Shown here: in pieces, positions 51,706 through 62,900 of the stretch | Numbering within the stretch: the first letter of the stretch is position 1 | Layout of the letters: the number at the start of each line of letters is the position of its first letter | NCBI GenBank assembly: GCA_030429205.1 | Contig: JAUICZ010000001.1 | Coordinates: 734,806 to 798,805, forward strand | Length of the DNA: 64,000 nucleotides | Source of the DNA: Bacteroidia bacterium | GTDB lineage: Bacteria; Bacteroidota; Bacteroidia; Chitinophagales; Chitinophagaceae | Direction of reading: 5' to 3' | The notes under the pieces: model-generated | Seen by the model: the letters and a program-made list of their open reading frames with translations, nothing else | Told to the model about the DNA's origin: nothing | The model's database searches: none | Made by a program: the position numbers and the translations under genes

Positions 51706-54063
51706 TTATTCTTCATTATCTTCATCATCGTCGCCAATAAACCATTTTGGAGACTTGCTCTTGCTCAGTACTTTATCCATCCAAAGTAGCAGCGCAGGCT
51801 GTAATATCAGGTTGGTCACCATGGCTATGAACAATGTAATAGATGTAAGTAGCCCTAAGGACTTTGTACCATCAAAACGAGAAAGAATAAACACTCCGAA
51901 ACCGGCGATCAATATCAAAGATGTGTATATGATGCTCAGCCCGGTATCTTTAATGGTTTTATCTACCGTTGCAGAAATATCATCCTTGTTCTTTGCCAGC
52001 TCTTGTCTGAAGTTTACTAAAAAGCGTATAGTAACATCTACGGTGATACCCAGCGCAATACTAAATACAAGTACTGTTGATGGTTTTAGTACTATACCAC
52101 TCCAACCCATAATACCTGCCGTTATCACTAGCGGTATGATGTTGATTACTATAGATATGAGTAGTATCCTCCAAGAGCGGAACAGGAATACCATACAACC
52201 GAATATCATAATAAATGCCAGTAGTATACTGTTACGCAGGCTGTTGATGATAAAGCGGCTACCTTCAAGAAATACGATACTTACACCTGTGAAAGTAACA
52301 TCGTACTTAGCGGTATCGAATAATGATAGTGCTTTAGGCTGTATGCTATCCAGTATTGGTGGCAGGCGCTTAGTACCTATGTCCAACATGCTGTAGCTAA
52401 TACGTGCTACTTGCTTGTTACTATCTACAAATGAGTTGACCACCTGGCTGAACATACTTCCCGAATCTGACTTCGCCTGCAGGTATGGTTGTATAAATGC
52501 CACATCGAACATATTAGGCAAGCCAAAGCTGCTGCTATCTCCGTTATAATATGCCTGGCGGGCAAACTTTACACCTTCAATAATAGATAAAGACGGGCCA
52601 ACCTCAGGATACTTTTGTATGTGCCTGTTCAGCGCATCTATCTTCTTCATCGTAGTAAGGCTGGTCGCTCCGTTTTTGCGTCTGGTATCAATAACGATCT
52701 CCAGCGGCATCACCCCGTTAAAGTTTTTCTCGAAGAATTTCAGGTCGGTATATACTACCTCATCTTCAGGCAGGTCATCTACTATATAGCCGATGGCCTC
52801 TAAACGAGCCATGCCCCATATAGAAAGACCTATAATAAGCGCACTTAATACATATATCACAGGGCGGTGACGGAACACCCAACGTGTAAAAGATTGTAAT
52901 AGCTTATTGATCCACTTGTTCTCCAGATAGTTGGTGTGTCTGCCCTTTGGCGGCGGTAAAAAGCTGTATAGCGCAGGTATAAATATCAGCGAGATGATGA
53001 ATAGTGCTACTATATCTAAAGAAGCGACCACACCAAACGTGCGTAACAAGTTACTATGCGTAAAGGCAAATACGCCAAAGCCAATAGCAGTGGTCATATT
53101 GGTAAACAGGGTAACAATACCCATTCTGTCTACCATACGCAAGAGTGCCCTGGGCTTATTGGGAGAGCGTTGGTATTCAGTGTGATACTTGTTGAGGAAG
53201 TAGATACAATTGGGTATACCTATAACAACTACCAAAGATGGTATTAATCCGGTAAGTAGGGTGATCTCGTACCCCAATAACACAATAGTACCCAAAGTCC
53301 ATACCACACCAATACCTACAATGATCATAGATGTAATTACCGCCATAATTGAGCGGAAGAACAGCATTAGGATAATTGCAGTTAACGCGAAAGACAATAT
53401 AAGGAAGAACCTCATCTCGCCTTTGATCATTGTCATTACAGTAGCACGAATATATGGCAGACCCGAGTAGTGCATTTGCACATCGTTGGCGGTACCAAAT
53501 TCATCCGCCATAGCTACGATTTCTCTGATAAGTGGTTGACGTGCTTTGGAGTTGATGACCTCTTTTTTCAAGCTGATCGCCATCATGTAGGCATTCGTCT
53601 CTGAGTTGTACAGCAGGTTTTTGTAGAAGGGCAGGTTAAGGAATGTTTCCTTCAGGGTGTCTATGTTATCTGCCCCAAACTTGTCGATAAGCTTGTAGGT
53701 AGCCAACTTTCCTGTAGTAGTATCTTTGATGATGTTTACTGCACCCGGCACACTCATTACATTCTCAACAGCGTCAATTTTTTCAAGGTCGGCAACCAGC
53801 TTAGCGTAATTGCTAAAGAAGTTTTGCTCGAAGAAATCTTCCTTCTGCAACCCAATGACCATGATCTTGCCATCTTCGCCAAATTTTTGACGAAATGCCT
53901 GATACTCTATGTACTTGGGATTATCCCTCGGGATGGCATCGCCGTATTGATAGCTTAATTGAACTTGTGTGGCCTTATAGCCCATAAAGGCTGTTGCCAA
54001 CAATAGTGCGACTAATAAAGCCACACGAAACTTAATAATAAAGGCCGCTACACGATGCCACAT
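51706..54063 (-). CDS. MMPL/RND-family exporter
   Basis: 785 aa with two symmetric halves, each of one span, a periplasmic loop, then five spans (first half about 12-28 and 215-375; second half about 395-410 and 605-770). Characteristic parts are LVVVIGIPNCIYFLNKYHTEYQRSP and a second-half LVFSIALGITVDVTIRFLVNFRQEL. The MMPL group moves lipids or hopanoid-like molecules across or within the envelope. Upstream on the same strand is the lipoprotein at 54114, 50 bases away; downstream is the fatty-acid hydroxylase gene, so lipid transport is a reasonable guess. Confidence 0.88.
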   Translation of the reverse strand: MWHRVAAFIIKFRVALLVALLLATAFMGYKATQVQLSYQYGDAIPRDNPKYIEYQAFRQKFGEDGKIMVIGLQKEDFFEQNFFSNYAKLVADLEKIDAVENVMSVPGAVNIIKDTTTGKLATYKLIDKFGADNIDTLKETFLNLPFYKNLLYNSETNAYMMAISLKKEVINSKARQPLIREIVAMADEFGTANDVQMHYSGLPYIRATVMTMIKGEMRFFLILSFALTAIILMLFFRSIMAVITSMIIVGIGVVWTLGTIVLLGYEITLLTGLIPSLVVVIGIPNCIYFLNKYHTEYQRSPNKPRALLRMVDRMGIVTLFTNMTTAIGFGVFAFTHSNLLRTFGVVASLDIVALFIISLIFIPALYSFLPPPKGRHTNYLENKWINKLLQSFTRWVFRHRPVIYVLSALIIGLSIWGMARLEAIGYIVDDLPEDEVVYTDLKFFEKNFNGVMPLEIVIDTRRKNGATSLTTMKKIDALNRHIQKYPEVGPSLSIIEGVKFARQAYYNGDSSSFGLPNMFDVAFIQPYLQAKSDSGSMFSQVVNSFVDSNKQVARISYSMLDIGTKRLPPILDSIQPKALSLFDTAKYDVTFTGVSIVFLEGSRFIINSLRNSILLAFIMIFGCMVFLFRSWRILLISIVINIIPLVITAGIMGWSGIVLKPSTVLVFSIALGITVDVTIRFLVNFRQELAKNKDDISATVDKTIKDTGLSIIYTSLILIAGFGVFILSRFDGTKSLGLLTSITLFIAMVTNLILQPALLLWMDKVLSKSKSPKWFIGDDDEDNEE

Positions 54064-54113
54064 TTACAAAAAGGAATTTAGACCGGGGCGCAAAAGTACA
54101 AAAATGCCGGCAC

Positions 54114-54620
54114 TTACTTTTGCAATAGGTAGTAACCGTTCGCATCTTTTTGCGTAGTTACTCCATTAAACTTCACTTCGTCTAAGTAATAGGTAGTACC
54201 ACAGTTATGATGCTCAGATCGGCTAATGAACTCAATTGTGTCGTTGTTGCCACTACCTGTGTCTAATATCACGGTAAAACATTCTTGATTTTCACCCGTT
54301 ACAGGTTGGCGCATATTATCAAAAAATATTACATAACTCTCCAGTCCGCCCGCACCTATTTGCTGTATATGCTTGCCCAGAGTGGCTATACCTGTACAAG
54401 GCTGTACTGCCTTCAGGTTGCTGAACTGTACATTATTAGGAGTATTGGCAGCAAACAAGTCGCGTCCCTGATGATCTATCAGCCTGAATTTGGCCTGAGG
54501 TACAGGTGGTGCAATTTCTGAGCTACTGCTAGCGCAATCTACCTCTTTATAACATCCTGATAATATACTGCTGGCTACAACAATAGTTAACAAATAAGTA
54601 ATATTAAGCTTGAACTTCAT
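54114..54620 (-). CDS. Hypothetical lipoprotein
   Basis: 168 aa. Signal MKFKLNITYLLTIVVASSILSGC with lipobox LSGC, then a beta-rich mature part (FRLIDHQGRDLFAANTP, FTVILDTGSGNNDTIEFIS, YYLDEVKFNGV) resembling small immunoglobulin-like lipoproteins of Bacteroidota. I do not recognise a named family. Same strand as the MMPL exporter. Confidence 0.68.
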   Translation of the reverse strand: MKFKLNITYLLTIVVASSILSGCYKEVDCASSSSEIAPPVPQAKFRLIDHQGRDLFAANTPNNVQFSNLKAVQPCTGIATLGKHIQQIGAGGLESYVIFFDNMRQPVTGENQECFTVILDTGSGNNDTIEFISRSEHHNCGTTYYLDEVKFNGVTTQKDANGYYLLQK

Positions 54621-54680
54621 ATCTCGTGATAATAGTTCCTAAAAATAGGAATATGTATTGAATATGAGAAAAATAAATCC

Positions 54681-55466
54681 TTAGTCCTTAATGAAGAAGT
54701 CATCAGCATCTTTCAAAAACTGAAATTGTTCTCTTGCCTGTATCACCTGCCCTTTATCAATAGTTACAGTATGGCAGGTAGCCTCGTCAAAGTTTTGCCA
54801 AACGGTTGCACCCAGCGGGTCGAACACCACACTGCCGCCGTTATAGTCTATATCGTTCGCATCTGTACCCACTCTGTTTACACCAATGCAGTAGCTCATA
54901 TTCTCTATAGCTCTTGCCTTGAGCAATGCTTCCCATGGCATGGCACGGCGTGCAGGCCAGTTGGCCACATATAGCAACACATCGTACTCTTCGTTCTTAT
55001 TACGTGCCCATACAGGGAAACGCAGGTCGTAACACACCAGCAAACAAATCTTAATGCCCTTCACACTAACGATCAGTCTTTTACTACCGGCAGTATAATG
55101 TTGGTCTTCATTAGCATAACCAAAAAGGTGGCGTTTGTCATAATGCCCTATCTGCCCGTTGGGTTGTACCCAGAGTAAGCGGTTATAATAGTTGCCGTCT
55201 TCTTCAATAATAATACTGCCTGTGATGATACAATGGTGTTTTTTAGAGTGCTCCTGCATCCATTGTACCGTTGGTCCGTATGGTGGTTCTGCCAGCTTTT
55301 CGGGGTTCATGCTAAAACCCGTGCTGAACATCTCGGGCAGTACCACTACCTCTTTCTTTTCTTTTATGGCATCAATATATTGCTCGTATTGTTTCAGGTT
55401 GGCGGCTTTGTCTTCCCAAACAATATCAGGCTGTATTATGCTTATGTTCAATTGCGATGATGCCAT
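54681..55466 (-). CDS. Carbon-nitrogen hydrolase (omega-amidase/nitrilase family)
   Basis: 261 aa with the nitrilase triad E45 (VVLPEMFSTGF), K111 (HYDKRHLF) and C145 (LLVCYDLRFP). The FSMNPE and GYANED signatures agree with the YafV/omega-amidase subgroup, which hydrolyses alpha-ketoglutaramate or alpha-ketosuccinamate. The substrate is inferred only by that similarity. It starts at ATG 55466, divergent from the secreted protein at 55521. Confidence 0.9.
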   Translation of the reverse strand: MASSQLNISIIQPDIVWEDKAANLKQYEQYIDAIKEKKEVVVLPEMFSTGFSMNPEKLAEPPYGPTVQWMQEHSKKHHCIITGSIIIEEDGNYYNRLLWVQPNGQIGHYDKRHLFGYANEDQHYTAGSKRLIVSVKGIKICLLVCYDLRFPVWARNKNEEYDVLLYVANWPARRAMPWEALLKARAIENMSYCIGVNRVGTDANDIDYNGGSVVFDPLGATVWQNFDEATCHTVTIDKGQVIQAREQFQFLKDADDFFIKD

Positions 55467-55520
55467 AGAAGATTAGATTTATTTTAAATACTTTTGAGCA
55501 GTACACAGAACTAAAACATT

Positions 55521-56222
55521 ATGAAACAGATCGTTTGCGCACTACTATTATTGATACCTTTCGCAGGCTATAGCAAAGGTAAAGGTAAGGATCAATTGTT
55601 AGGCAACTGGAAAGAGGTAAAACGCCAGGATGTGTCGGGCAAACAGATCAGTTATACGGATACATTATACATCGAATTCAAGCCAGGTAACGAGTACATA
55701 CGCCAGCAGGGTAAAGGCTTTATATACAGGGGTGTTTATAAGATACTTAGCGGGTCGTTGGATATAGGTACACGTACCTATACCATTATGGAGATGAAGA
55801 AAAAGCGTATTGTGTTGAAAGACCAGATGGGTACTTATACACTGGAGCCATATATACCTGTTAGCCAAATGGTGCCGGGCCGTGCACCAGAGGTATACAA
55901 GCCTGTTACCAGCATCAACCAGATGGTGGGCAGCTGGGATAAGTTTAAAGGAACCAGCAGCGGTACGCACGACCGTATTGATTATACCCGTACCGTGAAG
56001 AAGGTTGAGATATTCAGCAACCCGCAAGATGGTAAATACGGATACATCTATGCCGGCAGAGACGGAGAAGGTGCACCATCATGGTATGTAGAAAGCTTCT
56101 CTAACCAAACACTCTACTGCAACGGTAAAGACCGCAGACAGTTTAAAGTACTGAAGGCAGAGAACAATGAACTGATCATTGAAGGAGAAGGCTTTACTTA
56201 TTTTTTGAGGAGGTTTAAGTAA
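55521..56222 (+). CDS. Secreted beta-rich hypothetical protein
   Basis: 233 aa with a short signal peptide (MKQIVCALLLLIPFAGYSKG). Two lipocalin-like repeats appear to follow: LLGNWKEVKRQDVSGK (about 26-100) and MVGSWDKFKGTSSGTH (about 132-233), each beginning with a GxW motif. Such duplicated lipocalin-like domains are common in Bacteroidota secreted proteins, without known activity. The convergent GT39 gene lies 6 bases downstream. Confidence 0.68.
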   Translation: MKQIVCALLLLIPFAGYSKGKGKDQLLGNWKEVKRQDVSGKQISYTDTLYIEFKPGNEYIRQQGKGFIYRGVYKILSGSLDIGTRTYTIMEMKKKRIVLKDQMGTYTLEPYIPVSQMVPGRAPEVYKPVTSINQMVGSWDKFKGTSSGTHDRIDYTRTVKKVEIFSNPQDGKYGYIYAGRDGEGAPSWYVESFSNQTLYCNGKDRRQFKVLKAENNELIIEGEGFTYFLRRFK

Positions 56223-56228
56223 GGAAGG

Positions 56229-57869
56229 TTACTTGATCTTCAAAAAGTAATAGTCCTGCAAAGTCTCTTCGCGTGTATTGGGGTTCAAAAATGGACCTGT
56301 CAATTCACTGGTGCGGAAACAACCACCTTGTTTTACTATGTCAAAGTCGTAGCCCTTATCCGTTAGTGCTGCAAGGCCTTCGTCTTGTGTCAGCACATAC
56401 TTACCTGAAGTTATCTGTGTACTATCTGCAGAGATAGCCGCCTCCGCGTAATAGTGGAAAGAGTTGAGCGGGTCTACCATTCTGTAATGTATCACATCAT
56501 CTGTAGGGATATTCTCTTGATGTAAGTAATCTGCCATTTGGTTACCCAACTGGTAATCCATCAGCTTATAGTAAAAATGATTGGTCAGAAAGATATTGGC
56601 ATACATGATCGTCACCGCACCTACCCAAAATACTTTGGGCTGTACCTTTTTATTGAAGATGATAAAACCACACAACATCAAGCAGGCCAGTAAGAATATA
56701 TTCATACCACCACTTGCAGGGAACACATAGAACATGATCAATGCCACACCCACTATCAGGCCAATAGCAATGAACCACTGCACACCAATGGATATTTTGT
56801 ATAATTGCTTATACTTCCCTTCTGTAAAATCTTTAATAAGTGCTGCCGTCATTATAGCTGCCAGCGGAAAGGCTACAAATATGTAGTGCGGCAACTGATA
56901 TTTAGAAGAACCCAGCGCCAGATAAGCCATCACAAAGCCGATAGTCGTCATCCACTCTTGCCCCGGTAGTGCACGGAACTTTTGTTTAAACAGTTTAGCA
57001 ATATTGATGACCAATGCCGCACTAAACAAGAATATCCAAGGCAAGAACGACCACAGCATATTCTGATACAAGAAATCTAAACCTGCACCATTATTCCATG
57101 GGCTTTCACCCGTTATACGTCCAAAGCTTTGCGACCAGTAGAAGAACCTTAAACCCGAAAGCCCTGTTGTACCGTTCACCATTTTTTCGGGGTGCATATC
57201 GAACTGTGTATACAAGCCTATGCTCATTGGTAATAGTAACAAGGCAGCGAAAAGAATACCCAATATATACCTCCACTCAAAAAACTTCTTCCACTCGCGC
57301 TTCATCAGCCAGTCGCCACCAAAACAGAACACAGGCATCATTAAAGCAATAGGGCCTTTACTCATCATCCCAAATGCTATAGCGCCAAAACCCAGTAATA
57401 AATACTTGAGCTTTCGATGAACATCCCACTCTTTCAATAACCATATTGCCACTATTGTCCAGCTCATCAGTACAGTATCGGTACGGATATCATTGGTCAT
57501 TAAGAACATGGCCTGGCAAGTGCCGAATATCAGTGCACCCATTCTGCCTGCAGCCTCACCATATAATAATCTCCCCAATCTATAAGTAGCATATATCGCA
57601 AAAAAGGCGAACAGTATAGAAGGTAATTTGTACCCGATATTAGTCACGCCCAATACCTTAATGCCTATAGCACTGATCCAAAACAAAAAAGGAGGTTTGT
57701 CCAGATATTCATTACCCCTGTCGTACAACTCCAGGTAGCTCCCTGTCTCTGCCATCTCTCTGCTGATCTCTGCGTACTGAGAAGCATCAATATCCATAAT
57801 ATCTACCCTAACAGCAGAAAGCTGAATGATAGCTAGTACAATAAATATCCAAAATGGTATTTTAGGCAT
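56229..57869 (-). CDS. Glycosyltransferase family 39 (ArnT-like) membrane protein
   Basis: 546 aa with about 12 membrane spans and a C-terminal periplasmic part. The N-terminal loop has the catalytic-type acidic motif MDIDASQYAEISREMAETGSYLE with YLDKPPFLFW, typical of PMT/ArnT GT-C enzymes that use polyprenyl-linked sugars. The family includes aminoarabinose transferases of lipid A and protein mannosyltransferases. The acceptor is unknown. The gene is divergent from the dipeptide epimerase. Confidence 0.85.
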   Translation of the reverse strand: MPKIPFWIFIVLAIIQLSAVRVDIMDIDASQYAEISREMAETGSYLELYDRGNEYLDKPPFLFWISAIGIKVLGVTNIGYKLPSILFAFFAIYATYRLGRLLYGEAAGRMGALIFGTCQAMFLMTNDIRTDTVLMSWTIVAIWLLKEWDVHRKLKYLLLGFGAIAFGMMSKGPIALMMPVFCFGGDWLMKREWKKFFEWRYILGILFAALLLLPMSIGLYTQFDMHPEKMVNGTTGLSGLRFFYWSQSFGRITGESPWNNGAGLDFLYQNMLWSFLPWIFLFSAALVINIAKLFKQKFRALPGQEWMTTIGFVMAYLALGSSKYQLPHYIFVAFPLAAIMTAALIKDFTEGKYKQLYKISIGVQWFIAIGLIVGVALIMFYVFPASGGMNIFLLACLMLCGFIIFNKKVQPKVFWVGAVTIMYANIFLTNHFYYKLMDYQLGNQMADYLHQENIPTDDVIHYRMVDPLNSFHYYAEAAISADSTQITSGKYVLTQDEGLAALTDKGYDFDIVKQGGCFRTSELTGPFLNPNTREETLQDYYFLKIK

Positions 57870-57912
57870 GCGCTTAATTTTCCAAGAGCAAAAATAGTTG
57901 CATTTTTATGGA

Positions 57913-58944
57913 ATGCTAAAAATTAAGCACTATCAGTACGATTTAGCCTTTAAATACCCCTTTACAACGCATAAAGGCACCAAAACCGAGCAGCATATGC
58001 TGGGGGTGTCTATTGGTTTGGGCAGACTTATGGGTTTTGGCGAAGTAGGTGCCATACCTTACTACGATGTAACGGTAGAAGGAATGGTAGCAACACTGGA
58101 TGCAAAAAAGCAGATGATAGAGCGCTATGCCTTTACAGGTCCTGAGCGTTTCTGGCATTTTTTACACCATCTTTTACCGGGGCAGAACTTTTTAATTGCT
58201 GCACTGGACATTGCAGCATGGGATCTGCATGCCAAAATGAAAAGGCTGCCTTTGTACCAAGTACTTGGTTTGAAATGGGAAAACCTTCCCATGACTGATT
58301 ATACCATTGGTATGGATGAAGTAGATGAAATGCTGGAAAAAGTAAAAGCCACCCCATGGCCTATATACAAAGTGAAAGTAGGCTCACCGGACGATATGAA
58401 AATGGTAGAAGCCATAAGGGAACATACCGATGCACAAATACGTGTAGACGCCAACGAGGGTTGGAGCTTTGATGAAGCCAAGCAGCTACTACCCGAGCTG
58501 AAACGATTGGGGGTACATATGATAGAACAACCTTTACGCCGCGATGAGCATGAAGCCATGAAAGAGCTAAAAGCTATTTCTGAAATTCCGCTGTTTGCCG
58601 ATGAAAGCTGCCAGACAGAGAAAGATATTGCTACCTGTGCAGAAGAGTTTCATGGTGTAAATATAAAGATGGCCAAATGCGGCGGTATTACACCCGCCTT
58701 GCGTATGATAGAAGCGGCCAAGCAAGCAGGTTTGAAAACAATGATCGGTGCCATGTGCGAGGCAACAATCGGTTCTGCTGCTACGGCGCATTTACTACCA
58801 CTGCTGGACGAGGTAGATGCAGATGGGCCGTTATTACTGAAAGAAGATATTGCCACAGGGCTTGTGTATAATAACGGAGTTATAAGCGTAAGCGATCAAC
58901 CTGGTTTGGGCATACAGTTTAAGGGTGCAAAGTTTAATACTTAA
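57913..58944 (+). CDS. Dipeptide epimerase (L-Ala-D/L-Glu epimerase type, enolase superfamily)
   Basis: 343 aa from ATG 57913 (a TTG at 57898 is ignored). Enolase-superfamily barrel with KxK base YKVKVGS, metal ligands in RVDANEGWSF and ADESCQTEKD, MIEQPLRRDEHEAM, and the second base region INIKMAKCGGITPALRM. The branch fits dipeptide epimerases used in recycling murein peptides, and it is followed after 22 bases by murB. That adjacency supports a peptidoglycan-related role, but the exact dipeptide specificity is not deducible. Confidence 0.87.
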   Translation: MLKIKHYQYDLAFKYPFTTHKGTKTEQHMLGVSIGLGRLMGFGEVGAIPYYDVTVEGMVATLDAKKQMIERYAFTGPERFWHFLHHLLPGQNFLIAALDIAAWDLHAKMKRLPLYQVLGLKWENLPMTDYTIGMDEVDEMLEKVKATPWPIYKVKVGSPDDMKMVEAIREHTDAQIRVDANEGWSFDEAKQLLPELKRLGVHMIEQPLRRDEHEAMKELKAISEIPLFADESCQTEKDIATCAEEFHGVNIKMAKCGGITPALRMIEAAKQAGLKTMIGAMCEATIGSAATAHLLPLLDEVDADGPLLLKEDIATGLVYNNGVISVSDQPGLGIQFKGAKFNT

Positions 58945-58966
58945 ATAGGTTGTCTATTTTTACAGC

Positions 58967-59980
58967 ATGCAGTTACAGAAAAACATATCGCTGAAGGATT
59001 ATAATACATTTGGTATAGATGTAACTGCCGAATACTTTTTGCCTGTAACGGAATCCAATCATATTCCCGAGCTACTAACTGATAGCAGCTTACCACAAGA
59101 GCAACATATTATAGGTGGTGGTAGTAACATCCTGCTTACAAAAAACCTATCAGGGCTTACACTACTCAACCAAACAAAAGGCATAGAGCTACTGAAAGAA
59201 GACAATGATTATGTATGGTTGAAGGTAGCGTCCGGCGAAGTATGGCACGAGCTGGTGATGTATGCTATTGAGCATGGATGGGCAGGCATTGAGAACTTAG
59301 CATTAATACCCGGCACTGTAGGTGCTGCGCCTATGCAAAATATTGGTGCCTATGGGGTAGAAGCAAAAGAGGCAATTGAGTCGGTAACGGCATGGCATAA
59401 AGAACAACAAGAGTTTATTACACTCAACAACAACGATTGTCGGTTTGGGTACAGAGATAGTATTTTCAAACATGACCTGAAAGGGAAGGTGTTTATCACT
59501 CATGTTGTTTTTAAATTGAACAAGCAACCATCTTTCCATACTGAATATGGTGCTATAAAAGCAGAACTGGAGCAAATGCATGTAGATGAGCTTTCTATAA
59601 AAGCTATTGCTCAGGCTGTTATTAATATACGCAGCAGTAAACTACCCGACCCGAAAGTGATAGGTAACGCAGGTAGTTTCTTTAAAAATCCTACCATATC
59701 CACTACACAATACGAGCAACTGAAACAAGAACATGAGCAAATTCCATCATACCTTGTAAGTGATGATATGGTAAAATTACCCGCAGGCTGGTTGATAGAA
59801 CAATGCGGTTTTAAAGGATGTACAAGAGGTGGTACAGGTGTGCACGAAAAACAGGCATTGGTGCTGGTGAATAAAAACAATACTACCGGTAAAGAAGTGT
59901 GGAACCTTTCAGAAGAGATTTTACAAACTGTTCAGAGTAAGTTCGGTATTACATTAGAGCGAGAAGTGCAGATATGGTAG
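58967..59980 (+). CDS. murB: UDP-N-acetylenolpyruvoylglucosamine reductase
   Basis: 337 aa flavoenzyme that reduces UDP-GlcNAc-enolpyruvate to UDP-MurNAc. FAD-binding IIGGGSNILLT, PGTVGAAPMQNIGAYGVE and FGYRDSIFK are visible, with NAGSFFKNP holding the active-site Ser, and a C-terminal Glu in LEREVQIW. Type I (with the Y-loop as in E. coli). The stop directly abuts the stop of the convergent histidine kinase gene. Confidence 0.95.
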   Translation: MQLQKNISLKDYNTFGIDVTAEYFLPVTESNHIPELLTDSSLPQEQHIIGGGSNILLTKNLSGLTLLNQTKGIELLKEDNDYVWLKVASGEVWHELVMYAIEHGWAGIENLALIPGTVGAAPMQNIGAYGVEAKEAIESVTAWHKEQQEFITLNNNDCRFGYRDSIFKHDLKGKVFITHVVFKLNKQPSFHTEYGAIKAELEQMHVDELSIKAIAQAVINIRSSKLPDPKVIGNAGSFFKNPTISTTQYEQLKQEHEQIPSYLVSDDMVKLPAGWLIEQCGFKGCTRGGTGVHEKQALVLVNKNNTTGKEVWNLSEEILQTVQSKFGITLEREVQIW

Positions 59981-62900
59981 TTATACTTCGGCACCATTAG
60001 CTAGGGGAACTGTTATGTAGAAAGTAGTCCCCTTGCCCGGAGTGGTCTCAAACCTGATAGTGCCTTTCCAGAACTCAATGATCTTTTTGGTCATGGCCAG
60101 GCCCAAACCTGTACCCGATGTTTTTGTAGTAAAGTACGGTTGGAAGATATGAGCAACAGCATCGCCCTCTATTCCTTTACCATTGTCTTTAAATGCGATA
60201 AGGGCTTCATCCCCTTCAATACCTAATGTTACGTGTACTTCACCTGCTCTGTCTTCCGGTATGGCTTGTACCGCATTTTCTAACAGGTTATTGAAGACCC
60301 TTAATAGCTGGCTTTTATCTGTATGTACTTTTAAAGGTATACTGTACGGTTGAAAATCAACAGTTACAGCACTTTGGTTTTTATAAAGTCCTACTGTTTT
60401 TAGTAATAGTTCATTCAGGTCGAAAGTCTCCGGTCTGGCCTCCGGCATTTTTGCAAAGTTCGAGAACTCTGACGCTATGTATGATAAATTCTCTATTTGC
60501 TCTATCAATGATACGGTCACCTTTCTGGCCAATTCATTTACATTATCATATCCGTTATCAATAGCTTGTTGCAAATACTGTATGTGCAACTTCATTGGCG
60601 TTAGCGGGTTTTTAATTTCATGCGCCACTTGCTGTGCCATTTCGCGCCATGCCCCTTCACGCTCGCTTTGTGCCAACATGCGTGCATTCTCTTCGGCCTT
60701 TTTTACCATCTTATTATACTCATTCACGAGCAGGCCTATTTCATCATCGTACGGCCAACTTACAGGCTCGTTTTTCTTTAAGCTAAAGCGGCTAAAACTC
60801 TTAATAACGATACTGAAAGAACGGGTGATCCATTGTGTAATGAACACGGTTAGTACTCCTGAAATCAGAAATACAAATGCATATAAATTGATCAACCCGA
60901 CAAGGATACCTGATATCTGGAAGTTCAATTCTTTCTCGGACGAGAAGAACGGCACGTTTATGTACCCCAATGTTATCCCTTCTTTATTACGAATGGGTTT
61001 GTAACAAGAGACATATGATAGCAACCCGATACGCTCTTCCTCGATCAAAAATTGTTGACCGTTAGAGAGCTTGTGATAAGCTTCTGGTGGTATAATGCGA
61101 GCAAACAGAGATTTATCGTATATCTCTTCCTGAGAGGTTTCGCCGAGAACACCACTGGCATGGTAAACATTTAAGTCAATTTTTTGCGCATTCGCCAGTC
61201 CTGTAACAAAGTATTTAAAAGACTGTGTGTTAACTACCTTATTATAATTATCCGGATTTTCGGTTGCTTTTTCTTCGTTCAGGTATTGTAAGGTGGCACG
61301 CTCTACCAACTGCATCACCAGTTGTTGTTTTCTGCGGCTGTTTTGTTTGTATTGCAGTGTGAAGAATAAAATAGTAATTACACCAATGATGATGAAGGAT
61401 ACAAATACCACACCCAGAAATGATATGTGTATCCTGCGCCGCAGCGTGAAGTTGATGAGTTTTTCTGACTTGCTTTGCCTGCCCAGATATGTAAGGTACA
61501 CACGGTATAAGGCAGTGAGCAATGAGATGATCATTTGTATACCGAACAGGTAAGAGAATAGGGTAATACTCTCTAGCCACAACCTGTGATAACGAATTAC
61601 AAAAACGGTTTTACCATCTCCTGTTTTATACTGTAATTCAGACGAGTTGGTATATTCTTCAAATTGATGTTCTCCCTGTATCGTATCTGTGAGGTAAACA
61701 GGAAAATTGTAGTCGCTGGTTTGTGTAAGCAGCTTGTTATTCACATATACTCCATAAGAGTAGCCCTCTGCGTTTCTGTTACCACTAACAAACCCCGGCT
61801 GCAACAGCTCCGGGTAAACAGACTGCCCTGTTGCTTCTTTAACAGCCATGTCAATAAACACATAACCCAGCTTGTTCTTTTCGGCAGCATCGGCAAATAC
61901 AGGTATTTGTGCTAGGTAGTAGTGTCCGTCTTGTGCATCCTCGTGGTAGTACAAGTCGGTACCTCTTATGTGTCTGCTTTGCTTGGTATAGTTTACCAGT
62001 GTATTATAACTAAGCGTGTCATAGTTATACAGGCTGCGGCCACGCTCATCAAATATCAGCAACTTTGATTTATACTTATTAAGGTGCCCGCCAAGGTATA
62101 ATGCGTCGAAACGTTCGTTTACAGCCCGTCTTTTACTTCTGTTGGCATACCTTAAAAATGATTTTAAAACAGGATCCTGTGCGATGTTTATTGCTGTTGT
62201 TCTAAATGTGTATTCTGTTATGTTATCTCTTTGCCTTAATACTTGTTGTGCAAAACGTATACGCGCATCTTGTTCTTTATGAAAGTTGAAGTACTGTAAT
62301 ACTGCTGCTGCAAAAGCTGTAATCAGTGCAGACCAAAAGATCATTTGTGGCGAGAACAAGTCTGAGTTTGTACTTAGCTTTTTAAGATCGAGCAGCATAA
62401 CAAAGACCACCAGGCAAAACAGCAGTATCAGCGATACATTCATTGATGTAGCCGTTTCGCTGAGTAGTATCATTGTTACCCCAACAATCGCCAGCATCAA
62501 ATACTTTACCCATTTACCCACCAATACTTTTAGCTGATATGTGATGAGGTATACCACTGTAAAAGAGGTAGCTGTAATAATCCCCACGGTAAACAACCCG
62601 ATGATCGTATAGCTGGATATAGTGTAAAAATGACTTACATCGAATGAGATGCTCGAGTCTGTAACCAGTGTGCTAATGATGTTGACAAAGGCAAAAGAGT
62701 AAACAATTAAGGCTACCGTAAATACTACAGCCAGTAAAAATTTTACAGAGGTGTTTAGTTTATATATTCTAATTCTCTCGTAAGGAACATTTTTCAGAAT
62801 AAAAGTAGAGAGCCATAAAAACATCATGGCATTGATCAATAGATGTCCTAATGATGGTAGCAAACCGCTGGTGGCATATAATTGTGGTTTGAATAATGTC